In this document: piece by piece, positions 1-6,420 of the stretch
Numbering within the stretch: position 1 is the first letter of the stretch
How the letters are laid out: each line of letters opens with the position of its first letter
NCBI GenBank assembly: GCA_900549975.1
Contig: URQK01000074.1
Span: 1 to 7,969 of the forward strand
Source: an uncultured Mollicutes bacterium
GTDB taxonomy: Bacteria; Bacillota_I; Bacilli_A; RFN20; CAG-826
Length of the DNA stretch: 7,969 bases
Reading direction: 5' to 3'
Notes under the pieces: model-generated
The model's database searches: none
Told to the model about the DNA's origin: nothing
Seen by the model: only the letters and a program-made list of their open reading frames with translations
Program-made: the position numbers and the translations under genes

Positions 1-2020
1 ACAAGCAAAAGTATATGCACTTATTTACGCTCTAGATAATGATTATAAAAATATGGGTGTGCGTTTAACATACATCAATCAATTAAATGATAAGCAGCTC
101 ATTAAAGAATTTAAATATAGTGTAGAAGAACTAAATGAATATGTTACTTCCTTGATTAAAGAATATTTAGATTTTTATCAAACAATATTTCGTTTAAAAG
201 AAGAACGAAATATAACAGCAAAGACATTAGAATTTCCATTTCCTAATTTTCGTAAAGGGCAAAGAGAATTAGCTAAATATACTTATTCAACCTTAAATAA
301 AGGAGAAATATTGTTTGTTGAAGCTCCAACTGGAATTGGAAAAACAATGTCAACGTTATATCCCGCGATTAAAACATTTGCCAATGAAGAAAATGACAAA
401 ATATTTTATTTAACCGCGAAAAATAGTGGCATAGAATCTTCATTTTCCGCTGCTAAATTATTGCTAAATAAAGGTTTAAAAGCGAAAGTTATTCAAATAA
501 CAGCCAAAGAAAAAATATGTGCGTGTGTAGGAAGAAACTGTAATCCTGATGATTGCCCTTATGCTAAAGGATATTATGAAAAACTTCGTAAAGCGTTAAC
601 TGATGCTTTAAATAGTGATACTCCTTATTCAAAAAATGAAGTACTAAATATCGCCTTAGATCATGCTTTATGTCCATTTGAATTTCAGCTTGATTTATCT
701 TTGTTTTGTGATGTAGTAATATGCGATTTTAATTATTTATTTGATCCACTTGTCTATTTAAGAAGATATTTTGATAATCCAACAAAAAATATCGTCGGTT
801 TAATTGATGAAGCTCATAATTTGGTGGAGCGTGGAAGAAATATGTACACTACTGAACTAAATTATGATAACTTTAAAAAAGCTAAAAAGGCATTAGGTAA
901 ATATGAACATAAAAAATTAAAGTCAAGCATGAATAAATTGCAAAAAATATTCAAGGAATATGAATCATTTTCTGATGATGGCTATAATTTAAATGAGGAC
1001 TTAGATATTGAATTGGTACATGCTTTAAGTAATTTTCAAAAAGCCGCAACAGATTATATGAAAAAAGTCCCACTTGAAACAAAGCAAGAATTTACTGATT
1101 TCTTTTTTGAAGCCATAAGATTTATTAAAATAAGTGATTTCTTTAATGAAACATTCCGTATGTTAACTGTTAAAGATGATAAACATTTAATAATTACAAT
1201 AATTAACTTAGATCCATCAAAACTCTTAAAAGATTCACTTGATTTATTGCGTGGAGCAGTGCTATTTTCCGCTACACTTTCGCCATTAGATTATTATGTA
1301 AGAATGCTAGGCGGAAATGATGAATCACCAGTTTTAAAAATACCTTCCCCATTTGAACGTGATAATTTACTACTTATGATTGCCCCATCAGTGGCTACGA
1401 CATATAAAAAACGTAATGAAACCATAGATGAAGTTGCAAATTATATTAAAACTATGATTGATGCCAAAATAGGAAACTATTTTGTATTTTTTCCATCTTA
1501 TAAATACTTAAATAATGTTTTAAAGTGCTTTGATAATGTGGATTATGATATTCATGTTCAAACTAGTGAAATGAGTGAAATAGAAAAAACACAATTTTTA
1601 GATAATTTTAAACCAAATCCCACCTCAACTCATGTCGCATTTGTAGTTTTAGGAGGTATATTCTCGGAAGGAATTGATTTGCTAAATGATCGTTTAATTG
1701 GCGCAGTTATTGTTGGAGTTGGACTTCCTCAAATTTCATTTGAACGTGATTTAATTAAAGATTATTTTAATTCTGAAGAAGAAAATGGTTTTGAATTTGC
1801 TTATGTGAAGCCAGGTATGAACCGCGTTATTCAAGCTGTTGGTAGAGTAATTCGCTCAGAAAATGATGTTGGTGCTGTTTTATTAATAGACAATCGTTAT
1901 TTAGAATCAAGATATCGTGATTTATTCAAAAGTGAGTGGGATAATTATAAAGTAGTATTAAACACAACGGATGTTCAAGAGTCATTAAAAAGATTTTATG
2001 AAAGAAAAAATTACAAATAG
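1..2020 (+). CDS. DinG/XPD-family ATP-dependent DNA helicase with N-terminal Cas4/RecB-like nuclease domain (5' partial)
   Basis: This is a superfamily 2 iron-sulfur DNA helicase, likely acting in DNA repair or recombination. The frame is open from base 2, so the gene begins outside the window. The Met at 53 has no ribosome site and lies inside conserved sequence, so it is not the start. The residues before it include QAKVYA, which fits the QxxxY motif of Cas4/AddB-type PD-(D/E)XK nucleases; the rest of that domain is off-window. Counting from the Met at 53, I see Walker A APTGIGKT (91-98), four cysteines suited to the 4Fe-4S cluster (C156, C163, C168, C207; C158 is an extra one), the DEAH box (252-255), SAT (406-408), GIFSEGIDL (535-543) and motif VI QAVGRVIRS (594-602). 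Every core helicase motif is intact, so it should be active. Low-GC Gram-positives commonly carry this nuclease-helicase fusion (family knowledge). The stop is TAG. Confidence 0.93.
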   Translation, partial: QAKVYALIYALDNDYKNMGVRLTYINQLNDKQLIKEFKYSVEELNEYVTSLIKEYLDFYQTIFRLKEERNITAKTLEFPFPNFRKGQRELAKYTYSTLNKGEILFVEAPTGIGKTMSTLYPAIKTFANEENDKIFYLTAKNSGIESSFSAAKLLLNKGLKAKVIQITAKEKICACVGRNCNPDDCPYAKGYYEKLRKALTDALNSDTPYSKNEVLNIALDHALCPFEFQLDLSLFCDVVICDFNYLFDPLVYLRRYFDNPTKNIVGLIDEAHNLVERGRNMYTTELNYDNFKKAKKALGKYEHKKLKSSMNKLQKIFKEYESFSDDGYNLNEDLDIELVHALSNFQKAATDYMKKVPLETKQEFTDFFFEAIRFIKISDFFNETFRMLTVKDDKHLIITIINLDPSKLLKDSLDLLRGAVLFSATLSPLDYYVRMLGGNDESPVLKIPSPFERDNLLLMIAPSVATTYKKRNETIDEVANYIKTMIDAKIGNYFVFFPSYKYLNNVLKCFDNVDYDIHVQTSEMSEIEKTQFLDNFKPNPTSTHVAFVVLGGIFSEGIDLLNDRLIGAVIVGVGLPQISFERDLIKDYFNSEEENGFEFAYVKPGMNRVIQAVGRVIRSENDVGAVLLIDNRYLESRYRDLFKSEWDNYKVVLNTTDVQESLKRFYERKNYK

Positions 2021-2037
2021 TAATTGTAATTACTATT
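2016..2037. promoter_or_regulatory. 22-bp AT-rich palindrome, candidate operator of the spe-like operon
   Basis: AATAGTAATT and AATTACTATT form perfect 10-bp inverted arms around a central GT. The palindrome overlaps the TAG stop of the helicase gene and lies just upstream of the possible promoter for the ureohydrolase gene. No T-tract follows, so it does not look like an intrinsic terminator. Two-fold symmetry placed at a promoter suggests a dimeric repressor site, but all arms are AT-rich, which raises the chance of coincidence. Confidence 0.4.
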
Positions 2038-2050
2038 AATAATGTATAAA
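2024..2050 (+). promoter_or_regulatory. Possible promoter for the spe-like operon
   Basis: A -10-like TATAAA (2045-2050) has a -35-like TTGTAA (2024-2029) upstream with a 15-bp spacer, which is shorter than ideal. The -35 element would lie within the palindrome at 2016-2037, so a protein bound there would block it. A ribosome site GGTGA (2059-2063) lies 7 bases before the ATG at 2071. The promoter is tentative; the operon could also be read through from the helicase gene. Confidence 0.35.
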
Positions 2051-2070
2051 ATTGATTCGGTGATGTAATT

Positions 2071-2964
2071 ATGAAAGATTATTTTCGAGATTTATTAGTG
2101 GAGAATATTGACGAAGCTAAAGTTATTCTTACAGGTGTGCCATTTGATAAAAATGCTTCAATTGGAAAAGGAGCATCAAAAGCTCCACAAGTTATGCGTG
2201 AATTATCAGCTTCTGAACCTGCTTTAAGCATGGATGGAGATGATATAAGTGCATGTAAAATATTTGATACGGGTGATGTTACTTATGAAGGAGAAGATGA
2301 TGTTACATATTTTGCTAAAGTAAGTAGACATTTAGATCAAACACTTAATACAAATAAGTTTAATTTAGTTATTGGCGGGGATCATTCTATTGCTATAGCA
2401 AGTGAACTATCATTTTTAAATTATGCTAAGAAGCATCATAAGAAACCATTAATTATTCATATTGATGCCCATCCTGATATTTGTGATGTATATGAAGGCA
2501 GTAAATATTCTCATGCTTGCCCAATTAGAAGAGCAATCGATAATGGTTATTCTACTAAAGACATTATTCTTATTGGCATTAGAGGATTTGAAAAGCAAGA
2601 AGTAGAATATTTTGCTCTTCATCCAGAAATAAAGATGTTTAATGCTAATTTTATTCATAATAATGGTATTGAACCGATATTTAAATATTTAAAAGAAAAA
2701 ATTAGTGATGAATATATGGTGTATCTGTCTTATGATATCGACGCAAATGACCCGAGTTTTGCTCCAGGAACTGGAACACCAGAGGCATTTGGTGTCAATA
2801 GTTTAGATGTTATGAAAATACTTTGTTTCATTGTCAGAAACTTTAATGTACCAATGATGGATATTGTGGAAATTGCTCCACCACTCGATGTAAATGATAT
2901 TACCACTTGGTTAGGTATCAAAGATTTATATGAAGTATTTAAACAATTATTACTAAAGGAGTAA
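2071..2964 (+). CDS. speB: Arginase/agmatinase-family ureohydrolase, probably agmatinase
   Basis: This binuclear manganese ureohydrolase most likely cleaves agmatine to putrescine and urea in the cytoplasm. All metal-binding motifs are present: GGDHS (H105), DAHPD (D132, H134, D136) and SYDID (D222, D224). The family signature DPSFAPGTGTPE follows, with E238. The segment YSHACPIRRA (146-155) after DAHPD is a substrate-loop pattern that I associate with agmatinase-type enzymes. At 297 aa the protein is full length for the family. The start is supported by GGTGA 7 bases upstream. It is the first of three tightly spaced genes, followed by a fused SpeD-like decarboxylase and a LOG protein, which supports a polyamine role. 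The exact substrate cannot be fixed from sequence: agmatine, N1-aminopropylagmatine, arginine or another guanidino compound remain possible. Confidence 0.85.
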   Translation: MKDYFRDLLVENIDEAKVILTGVPFDKNASIGKGASKAPQVMRELSASEPALSMDGDDISACKIFDTGDVTYEGEDDVTYFAKVSRHLDQTLNTNKFNLVIGGDHSIAIASELSFLNYAKKHHKKPLIIHIDAHPDICDVYEGSKYSHACPIRRAIDNGYSTKDIILIGIRGFEKQEVEYFALHPEIKMFNANFIHNNGIEPIFKYLKEKISDEYMVYLSYDIDANDPSFAPGTGTPEAFGVNSLDVMKILCFIVRNFNVPMMDIVEIAPPLDVNDITTWLGIKDLYEVFKQLLLKE

Positions 2965-2971
2965 CTAAAAT

Positions 2972-3778
2972 ATGAAGAAACACGTAATGTTTGATTTTTA
3001 TGGCGCAAACCAACATCAATTAGATGATATAAAACACGTTAATGATTTATTAACAAGATTATGCTTTAGCCTCGATTTACAGCCGATTTGTCCACCGCAA
3101 CTAATTCCATATTACTATGGCAAAGTTAAAGAAGATATTGGTGTTTCGGCATTTATATTATTAGAAGGCGGACACGTTACTATCCATACTTTCCCATTAA
3201 GAGAATGTTATTTTGTTGATATATTCGCTGAAACCGATTTTGATGATAATGCTGCTTATCAATTTTTCTTAAAAGAATTACCATTTGATGAAAAAAATTC
3301 TATTAAAAATGTGAAAGATCGTTCTATTCGCAAGTTTGAAATGTTACCTTATGAATCGGATGTCGATTTTGGTCCACATGTAATGACAGAAATTAAAGCA
3401 CATACCATCCCAACAATGGAAGTATTATTCGATTTCTTAGAGAAAATAGTTTATGAAATTAATATGGATCCAATTACTCGTCCATTTGTTTTAAAATCAA
3501 GAATTAATAATCCGAAATACTTAAGCGCAATTATAGTTATTGCTCAATCACATATTGCAATTCACTATAATTACAAAACTAAATATATGTACGCAGATAT
3601 CTTCTCTTGTGCACCATTTGACTATACTAATATTGATAAAATCTATGCACCTTTAGGAGAAGTAGTATCTAATGAATTAACCGCTCGCGGAAGTAAACAT
3701 ATTTATAAAGTAAAATCAAAAGTTTCAAAAACTGATTTACGCGCGAATATGCGCTGGCAAAAAGCAATAAAAAAATAG
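2972..3778 (+). CDS. Tandem-fused S-adenosylmethionine decarboxylase (SpeD)-like protein, N-terminal copy catalytically degenerate
   Basis: This is a pyruvoyl-dependent AdoMet decarboxylase homologue built from two SpeD-like domains (about 3-105 and 135-245). Bacterial SpeD has one such domain of roughly 120-130 aa; this protein has 268 aa. Class 1b SpeD carries ESH (Ser becomes pyruvoyl), a downstream IHTWPE His and an FTCG Cys. The first half reads EGGH, IHTFP and FAE, so Ser is Gly67 and Cys is Glu87, while His72 remains. The second half reads QSH, IHYNY and FSC, keeping Ser193, His198 and Cys213. Key residues in the two halves are exactly 126 apart. Self-cleavage before Ser193 would give chains of 192 and 76 residues. 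The tail (245-268) is strongly basic. AAAGGAG (2955-2961) overlaps the end of speB, 10 bases before ATG. Substrate unknown: AdoMet, or an amino acid such as arginine or ornithine, as reported for some SpeD homologues. Confidence 0.8.
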   Translation: MKKHVMFDFYGANQHQLDDIKHVNDLLTRLCFSLDLQPICPPQLIPYYYGKVKEDIGVSAFILLEGGHVTIHTFPLRECYFVDIFAETDFDDNAAYQFFLKELPFDEKNSIKNVKDRSIRKFEMLPYESDVDFGPHVMTEIKAHTIPTMEVLFDFLEKIVYEINMDPITRPFVLKSRINNPKYLSAIIVIAQSHIAIHYNYKTKYMYADIFSCAPFDYTNIDKIYAPLGEVVSNELTARGSKHIYKVKSKVSKTDLRANMRWQKAIKK

Positions 3779-3779
3779 T

Positions 3780-4322
3780 ATGAATATTACAGTTTATTTA
3801 GGCGCTAATGAGGGGAATGACCATTCTTTAAAGAAGGCAGTCGCGGATTTTGGAACTTGGATTGGTAAAACTAATAACACATTAGTCTATGGTGGTTCTC
3901 GTATTGGCTTAATGGGTGTTATTGCAGAAAATGCTTTAAAAAGTAACGCTAAAGTCATTGGCGTTGAACCAAGATTCTTTGTGGAAAAAGAATTACAAAA
4001 TGATGATTTAAGTGAATTAATTGTCACTGAAAATATGTCTGAGCGAAAAGCTAAAATGATTGAATTAGGTGATGCTTTTGTGGCGTTCCCTGGTGGAACA
4101 GGCACATTAGAAGAGATATCTGAAATTATGTCGATGGTTTCTTTAAATCACTCTAATGCACCATGCATTATTTTTAATCTTCATAGCTATTATGATGGAT
4201 TGAAAGCTTTACTTGATAAAATGATTGAAATGGATTTGTCTTCAAAAGAAAGACAAAAAGGTATTTATTTTGTATCAACGTTAGAAGAAGTAGAGAATAT
4301 TTTAACACCAAAAAATTTTTAA
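3780..4322 (+). CDS. LOG-family protein (nucleoside 5'-monophosphate phosphoribohydrolase-like, TIGR00730/YvdD type)
   Basis: This is a Rossmann-like protein of the LOG family. Characterised members release the base from AMP or cytokinin riboside monophosphates. Visible motifs are YGGSRIGLMG (37-46), M86xxR89K90 and the signature PGGTGTLEE (104-112), where the acidic residues are the expected catalytic and binding ones. The usual N-terminal CGS turn is replaced by LGAN (7-10). At 180 aa it is the normal length. The ATG lies one base after the stop of the SpeD-like gene and has no recognisable ribosome site, so translation probably depends on coupling to the upstream gene. Such proteins are often mislabelled lysine decarboxylases; nothing here supports that activity even though the neighbours are polyamine-type genes. 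The physiological substrate in this operon is unknown. Confidence 0.88.
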   Translation: MNITVYLGANEGNDHSLKKAVADFGTWIGKTNNTLVYGGSRIGLMGVIAENALKSNAKVIGVEPRFFVEKELQNDDLSELIVTENMSERKAKMIELGDAFVAFPGGTGTLEEISEIMSMVSLNHSNAPCIIFNLHSYYDGLKALLDKMIEMDLSSKERQKGIYFVSTLEEVENILTPKNF

Positions 4323-4427
4323 CCTTAATCCTATTAACATTTTACTTTTAATCGTAAGTTAGTCGTAAGTTAATTTTGAATAATTGTAGATTAATCATAA
4401 GTTGATGCACACATTTATCAATAATTA
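4323..4427. repeat. Spacer upstream of lepA with degenerate 11-nt direct repeats
   Basis: This spacer holds no gene. Units beginning TTA(A/G)T recur at one-helical-turn spacing: TTAATCGTAAG at 4348, TTAGTCGTAAG at 4359, TTAATTTTGAA at 4370, TTAATCATAAG at 4391 and a weaker TTGATGCACAC at 4402. The gap from 4370 to 4391 is 21 bases, about two turns, so all units face the same side of the helix. The arrangement resembles sites bound by OmpR/PhoB-type response regulators, which use direct repeats with an 11-nt pitch. I see no hairpin with a T-tract here, so the preceding operon may lack an intrinsic terminator. Confidence 0.5.
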
Positions 4428-4456
4428 TTTAATAATTAAAATTAATTTGTTATACT
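4428..4456 (+). promoter_or_regulatory. lepA promoter, extended -10
   Basis: TATACT (4451-4456) is preceded by TGT (4448-4450), giving an extended -10 element. A weak -35, TTTAAT (4428-4433), sits 17 bp upstream. Transcription would start near 4463, leaving a short leader before the ribosome site. The -35 lies inside a small AT dyad (AATTATT-T-AATAATT, 4423-4437), which may be chance. Confidence 0.6.
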
Positions 4457-4484
4457 TTATTTCAGTAAGAAAGAGGTGGTATTT

Positions 4485-6296
4485 ATGGCATTTGATCAAA
4501 AGAAAATACGTAATTTTTCTATTATTGCACATATTGATCATGGTAAATCCACTTTAGCAGATCGAATCTTAGAACTTACTGGTAGCGTGGATAAACGTGA
4601 AATGAAAGAGCAACTACTTGATTCAATGGATCTAGAAAGAGAACGTGGAATCACAATTAAACTTAATGCAGTTACTCTTAATTACGTAGCAGACGATGGA
4701 GAAACGTATATATTTAACCTAATTGACACTCCGGGACACGTCGACTTTACTTATGAAGTATCTCGCTCTTTAGCGGCTTGTGAAGGTGCTTTGTTAGTTG
4801 TTGATGCTACACAAGGAGTAGAAGCCCAAACGTTAGCGAATGTCTATTTAGCGGTTGATAATGATTTAGAGATTATTCCAGTTATTAATAAAATTGATTT
4901 ACCTTCTGCTCATCCTGAATTTGTAAAAAAAGAAATTGAGCAAAGGATTGGTATTACGTGTGATGATGCGGTTGAAGTATCCGCTAAAACAGGACTTAAT
5001 GTTGAGCAAGTTTTAAAAATGATTGTGAAAGATATACCTGCTCCAATAGGTGATATTAATGCTCCATTAAAAGCTTTGATATTTGATTCAAATTATGATG
5101 CATATCGAGGCGTTGTCATTAATATCCGCTTAAAAGAAGGACAAGTTAAAGTTGGCGATGTCATCCATCTTATGGCGGCTAATAAGGACTATTTAGTTAC
5201 TGAACTTGGCATCCGTACACCAAAAGAAGAAAAACGTGATGTTTTATATGCTGGTGAAGTTGGCTATTTATGTGCACAAATTAAAGATATTAAAGATGTT
5301 CATCCAGGTGAAACAGTAACCTTAAAAAACAATATGGCTAAAGAACCTTTACCAGGATATCGTCATATTAATCCCATGGTATTTTGTGGTTTATACCCAG
5401 TTGATTCGAAAAAATATGGTGATTTAAAAGAAGCTTTAGAAAAATTATGCTTAAATGATTCATCTTTACAATTTGAACCAGAAACATCACAAGCCCTAGG
5501 ATTTGGCTTTAGATGTGGATTCTTAGGCTTATTACATATGGATGTAGTCCAAGAACGTTTAGAAAGAGAATATAACATTGATTTAATCTTAACTGCGCCA
5601 TCGGTTATTTATAAAGTAAAACTTACTAATGGCGATATTATCAATCTTGATAACCCATCGAAATTGCCTGATTCTTCATTAGTCAAGGCAATTGAAGAAC
5701 CTTATGTGAATGCTTCAATAATGACACCAAAAGAATATGTTGGTTCAATTATGGAGTTATGCCAAGAAAAAAGAGGGATTTATATTGACTTAGAATATTT
5801 TGATGATACCCGTATGATTTTAAAATATGAAATACCTTTAAGTGAAATTGTTTATAATTTCTTTGATAAACTCAAAAGTTATTCGAAAGGTTATGCTTCA
5901 TTTGATTATGAATTAAGTGAATATAAAGAATCTAATTTAGCTAAAATGGATATCTTATTAAATGGACAACCCATTGATGCTTTATCATTAATTGTTTATA
6001 AGCCATCCGCTTATACTCGTGGAAATTTAATTACGAGAAAACTTAAAGATGTTATTCCGCGTCAACAATTTGAAGTGCCTGTTCAAGCGGCAATAAACGG
6101 AAAAGTTATCGCCCGTACTGATATTAAAGCCATGCGAAAAGATGTCTTGGCAAAGTGTTATGGCGGAGATATTTCTCGTAAAAGAAAACTTCTTGACAAA
6201 CAAAAAGAAGGTAAAAAGCGTATGAAAAAAATTGGTTCTGTGGAAGTACCACAAGAAGCGTTTATGTCTTTACTTTCTATCGATGATGACGAATAA
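4485..6296 (+). CDS. lepA: Elongation factor 4 (LepA), ribosome back-translocating GTPase
   Basis: LepA/EF-4 is a translational GTPase that binds ribosomes and affects elongation or initiation under stress. The start is the ATG at 4485, with ribosome site AGAGGTGG (4472-4479) five bases upstream; an in-frame GTG at 4476 lies within that site and is rejected. This gives 603 aa, the usual length. From Met1, G1 is AHIDHGKST (15-23), switch I contains RGIT (54-57), G3 is DTPGH (81-85), G4 is NKID (135-138), and a VSAK segment matches G5. The C-terminal LepA-specific domain is complete, with IPRQQFEVPVQAA, AKCYGGDISRKRKLL and KQKEGKKRMKKIGSVEVP. The gene appears to be transcribed alone: it has its own extended -10 promoter and a strong terminator begins at its stop codon. 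I see no missing key residue. Confidence 0.98.
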   Translation: MAFDQKKIRNFSIIAHIDHGKSTLADRILELTGSVDKREMKEQLLDSMDLERERGITIKLNAVTLNYVADDGETYIFNLIDTPGHVDFTYEVSRSLAACEGALLVVDATQGVEAQTLANVYLAVDNDLEIIPVINKIDLPSAHPEFVKKEIEQRIGITCDDAVEVSAKTGLNVEQVLKMIVKDIPAPIGDINAPLKALIFDSNYDAYRGVVINIRLKEGQVKVGDVIHLMAANKDYLVTELGIRTPKEEKRDVLYAGEVGYLCAQIKDIKDVHPGETVTLKNNMAKEPLPGYRHINPMVFCGLYPVDSKKYGDLKEALEKLCLNDSSLQFEPETSQALGFGFRCGFLGLLHMDVVQERLEREYNIDLILTAPSVIYKVKLTNGDIINLDNPSKLPDSSLVKAIEEPYVNASIMTPKEYVGSIMELCQEKRGIYIDLEYFDDTRMILKYEIPLSEIVYNFFDKLKSYSKGYASFDYELSEYKESNLAKMDILLNGQPIDALSLIVYKPSAYTRGNLITRKLKDVIPRQQFEVPVQAAINGKVIARTDIKAMRKDVLAKCYGGDISRKRKLLDKQKEGKKRMKKIGSVEVPQEAFMSLLSIDDDE

Positions 6297-6318
6297 GCAC
6301 GAATTTCGTGCTTTTTTT
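6295..6318 (+). terminator. Intrinsic terminator of lepA
   Basis: AAGCACGAA and TTCGTGCTT can pair as a 9-bp inverted repeat around one base; in RNA the realistic hairpin is a GCACG/CGTGC stem with a 5-base loop plus flanking A-T pairs. Seven T residues follow (6312-6318). The stem begins within the lepA stop codon TAA. Confidence 0.92.
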
Positions 6319-6338
6319 GTGCTTTATGTCACATTTTG

Positions 6339-6371
6339 TTAGTAGATTTTTAGTAAATATTTAGTTTTTAT
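6339..6371. repeat. Three exact 11-nt-phased TTAG direct repeats upstream of the Fic-like gene
   Basis: TTAGTAGATTT (6339), TTAGTAAATAT (6350) and TTAGTTTTTAT (6361) are adjacent 11-mers with TTAGT at identical phase; a degraded GTAG follows at 6372. They occupy the expected -35 region of the downstream gene. They could be a cooperative regulator-binding array, or T-tracts phased to bend DNA. The unit start resembles TTAGTCGTAAG upstream of lepA. Confidence 0.6.
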
Positions 6372-6372
6372 G

Positions 6373-6400
6373 TAGAATATAACTTGTAAATTTGTTACAA
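6373..6400 (+). promoter_or_regulatory. Candidate promoter and operator dyad of the Fic-like gene
   Basis: Possible -10 elements are TAGAAT (6373-6378) and TATAAC (6378-6383); neither has a good -35. A third, TACAAT (6396-6401) preceded by TGT, looks like an extended -10 but would start transcription right at the ribosome site. The inverted repeat TTGTAA-N5-TTACAA (6384-6400) spans the likely start point and could be an operator. The ribosome site GAGGTGA is at 6409-6415. Confidence 0.4.
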
Positions 6401-6420
6401 TTAATTCCGAGGTGAAGCCT

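Noticed and set aside
53..55. ATG at 53 as the start of the helicase gene
   Set aside because: It has no ribosome site, the frame is open to the window edge, and the upstream residues match conserved family sequence.
2016..2037. Palindrome as an intrinsic terminator of the helicase gene
   Set aside because: The stem is entirely AT-rich apart from two G-C pairs and no T-tract follows.
2449..2658. Minus-strand reading frames at 2449-2658, 2730-3008, 3887-4105, 5363-5578, 6027-6254 and 7743-7946
   Set aside because: All lie opposite strongly supported genes, lack ribosome sites that I could see, and show no recognisable motifs.
3780..4322. Lysine decarboxylase activity for the LOG protein, which would fit a polyamine operon
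   Set aside because: PGGTGTLEE and YGGSRIGLMG define LOG phosphoribohydrolases; no PLP or pyruvoyl decarboxylase features are present.
4309..4322. AAAAAATTTTT at the end of the LOG gene as a terminator
   Set aside because: It is within the coding sequence, has no GC stem, and is a simple A/T run.
4348..4412. CRISPR array or tandem satellite for the 11-nt repeats
   Set aside because: The units are too short and degenerate, with no spacers and no cas genes; a regulatory array fits better.
4476..4478. GTG at 4476 as the lepA start
   Set aside because: It lies inside the ribosome site AGAGGTGG; the ATG at 4485 is correctly spaced and gives the conserved N-terminus.
6412..6414. GTG at 6412 as the start of the Fic-like gene
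   Set aside because: It is part of the ribosome site GAGGTGA for the ATG at 6421.
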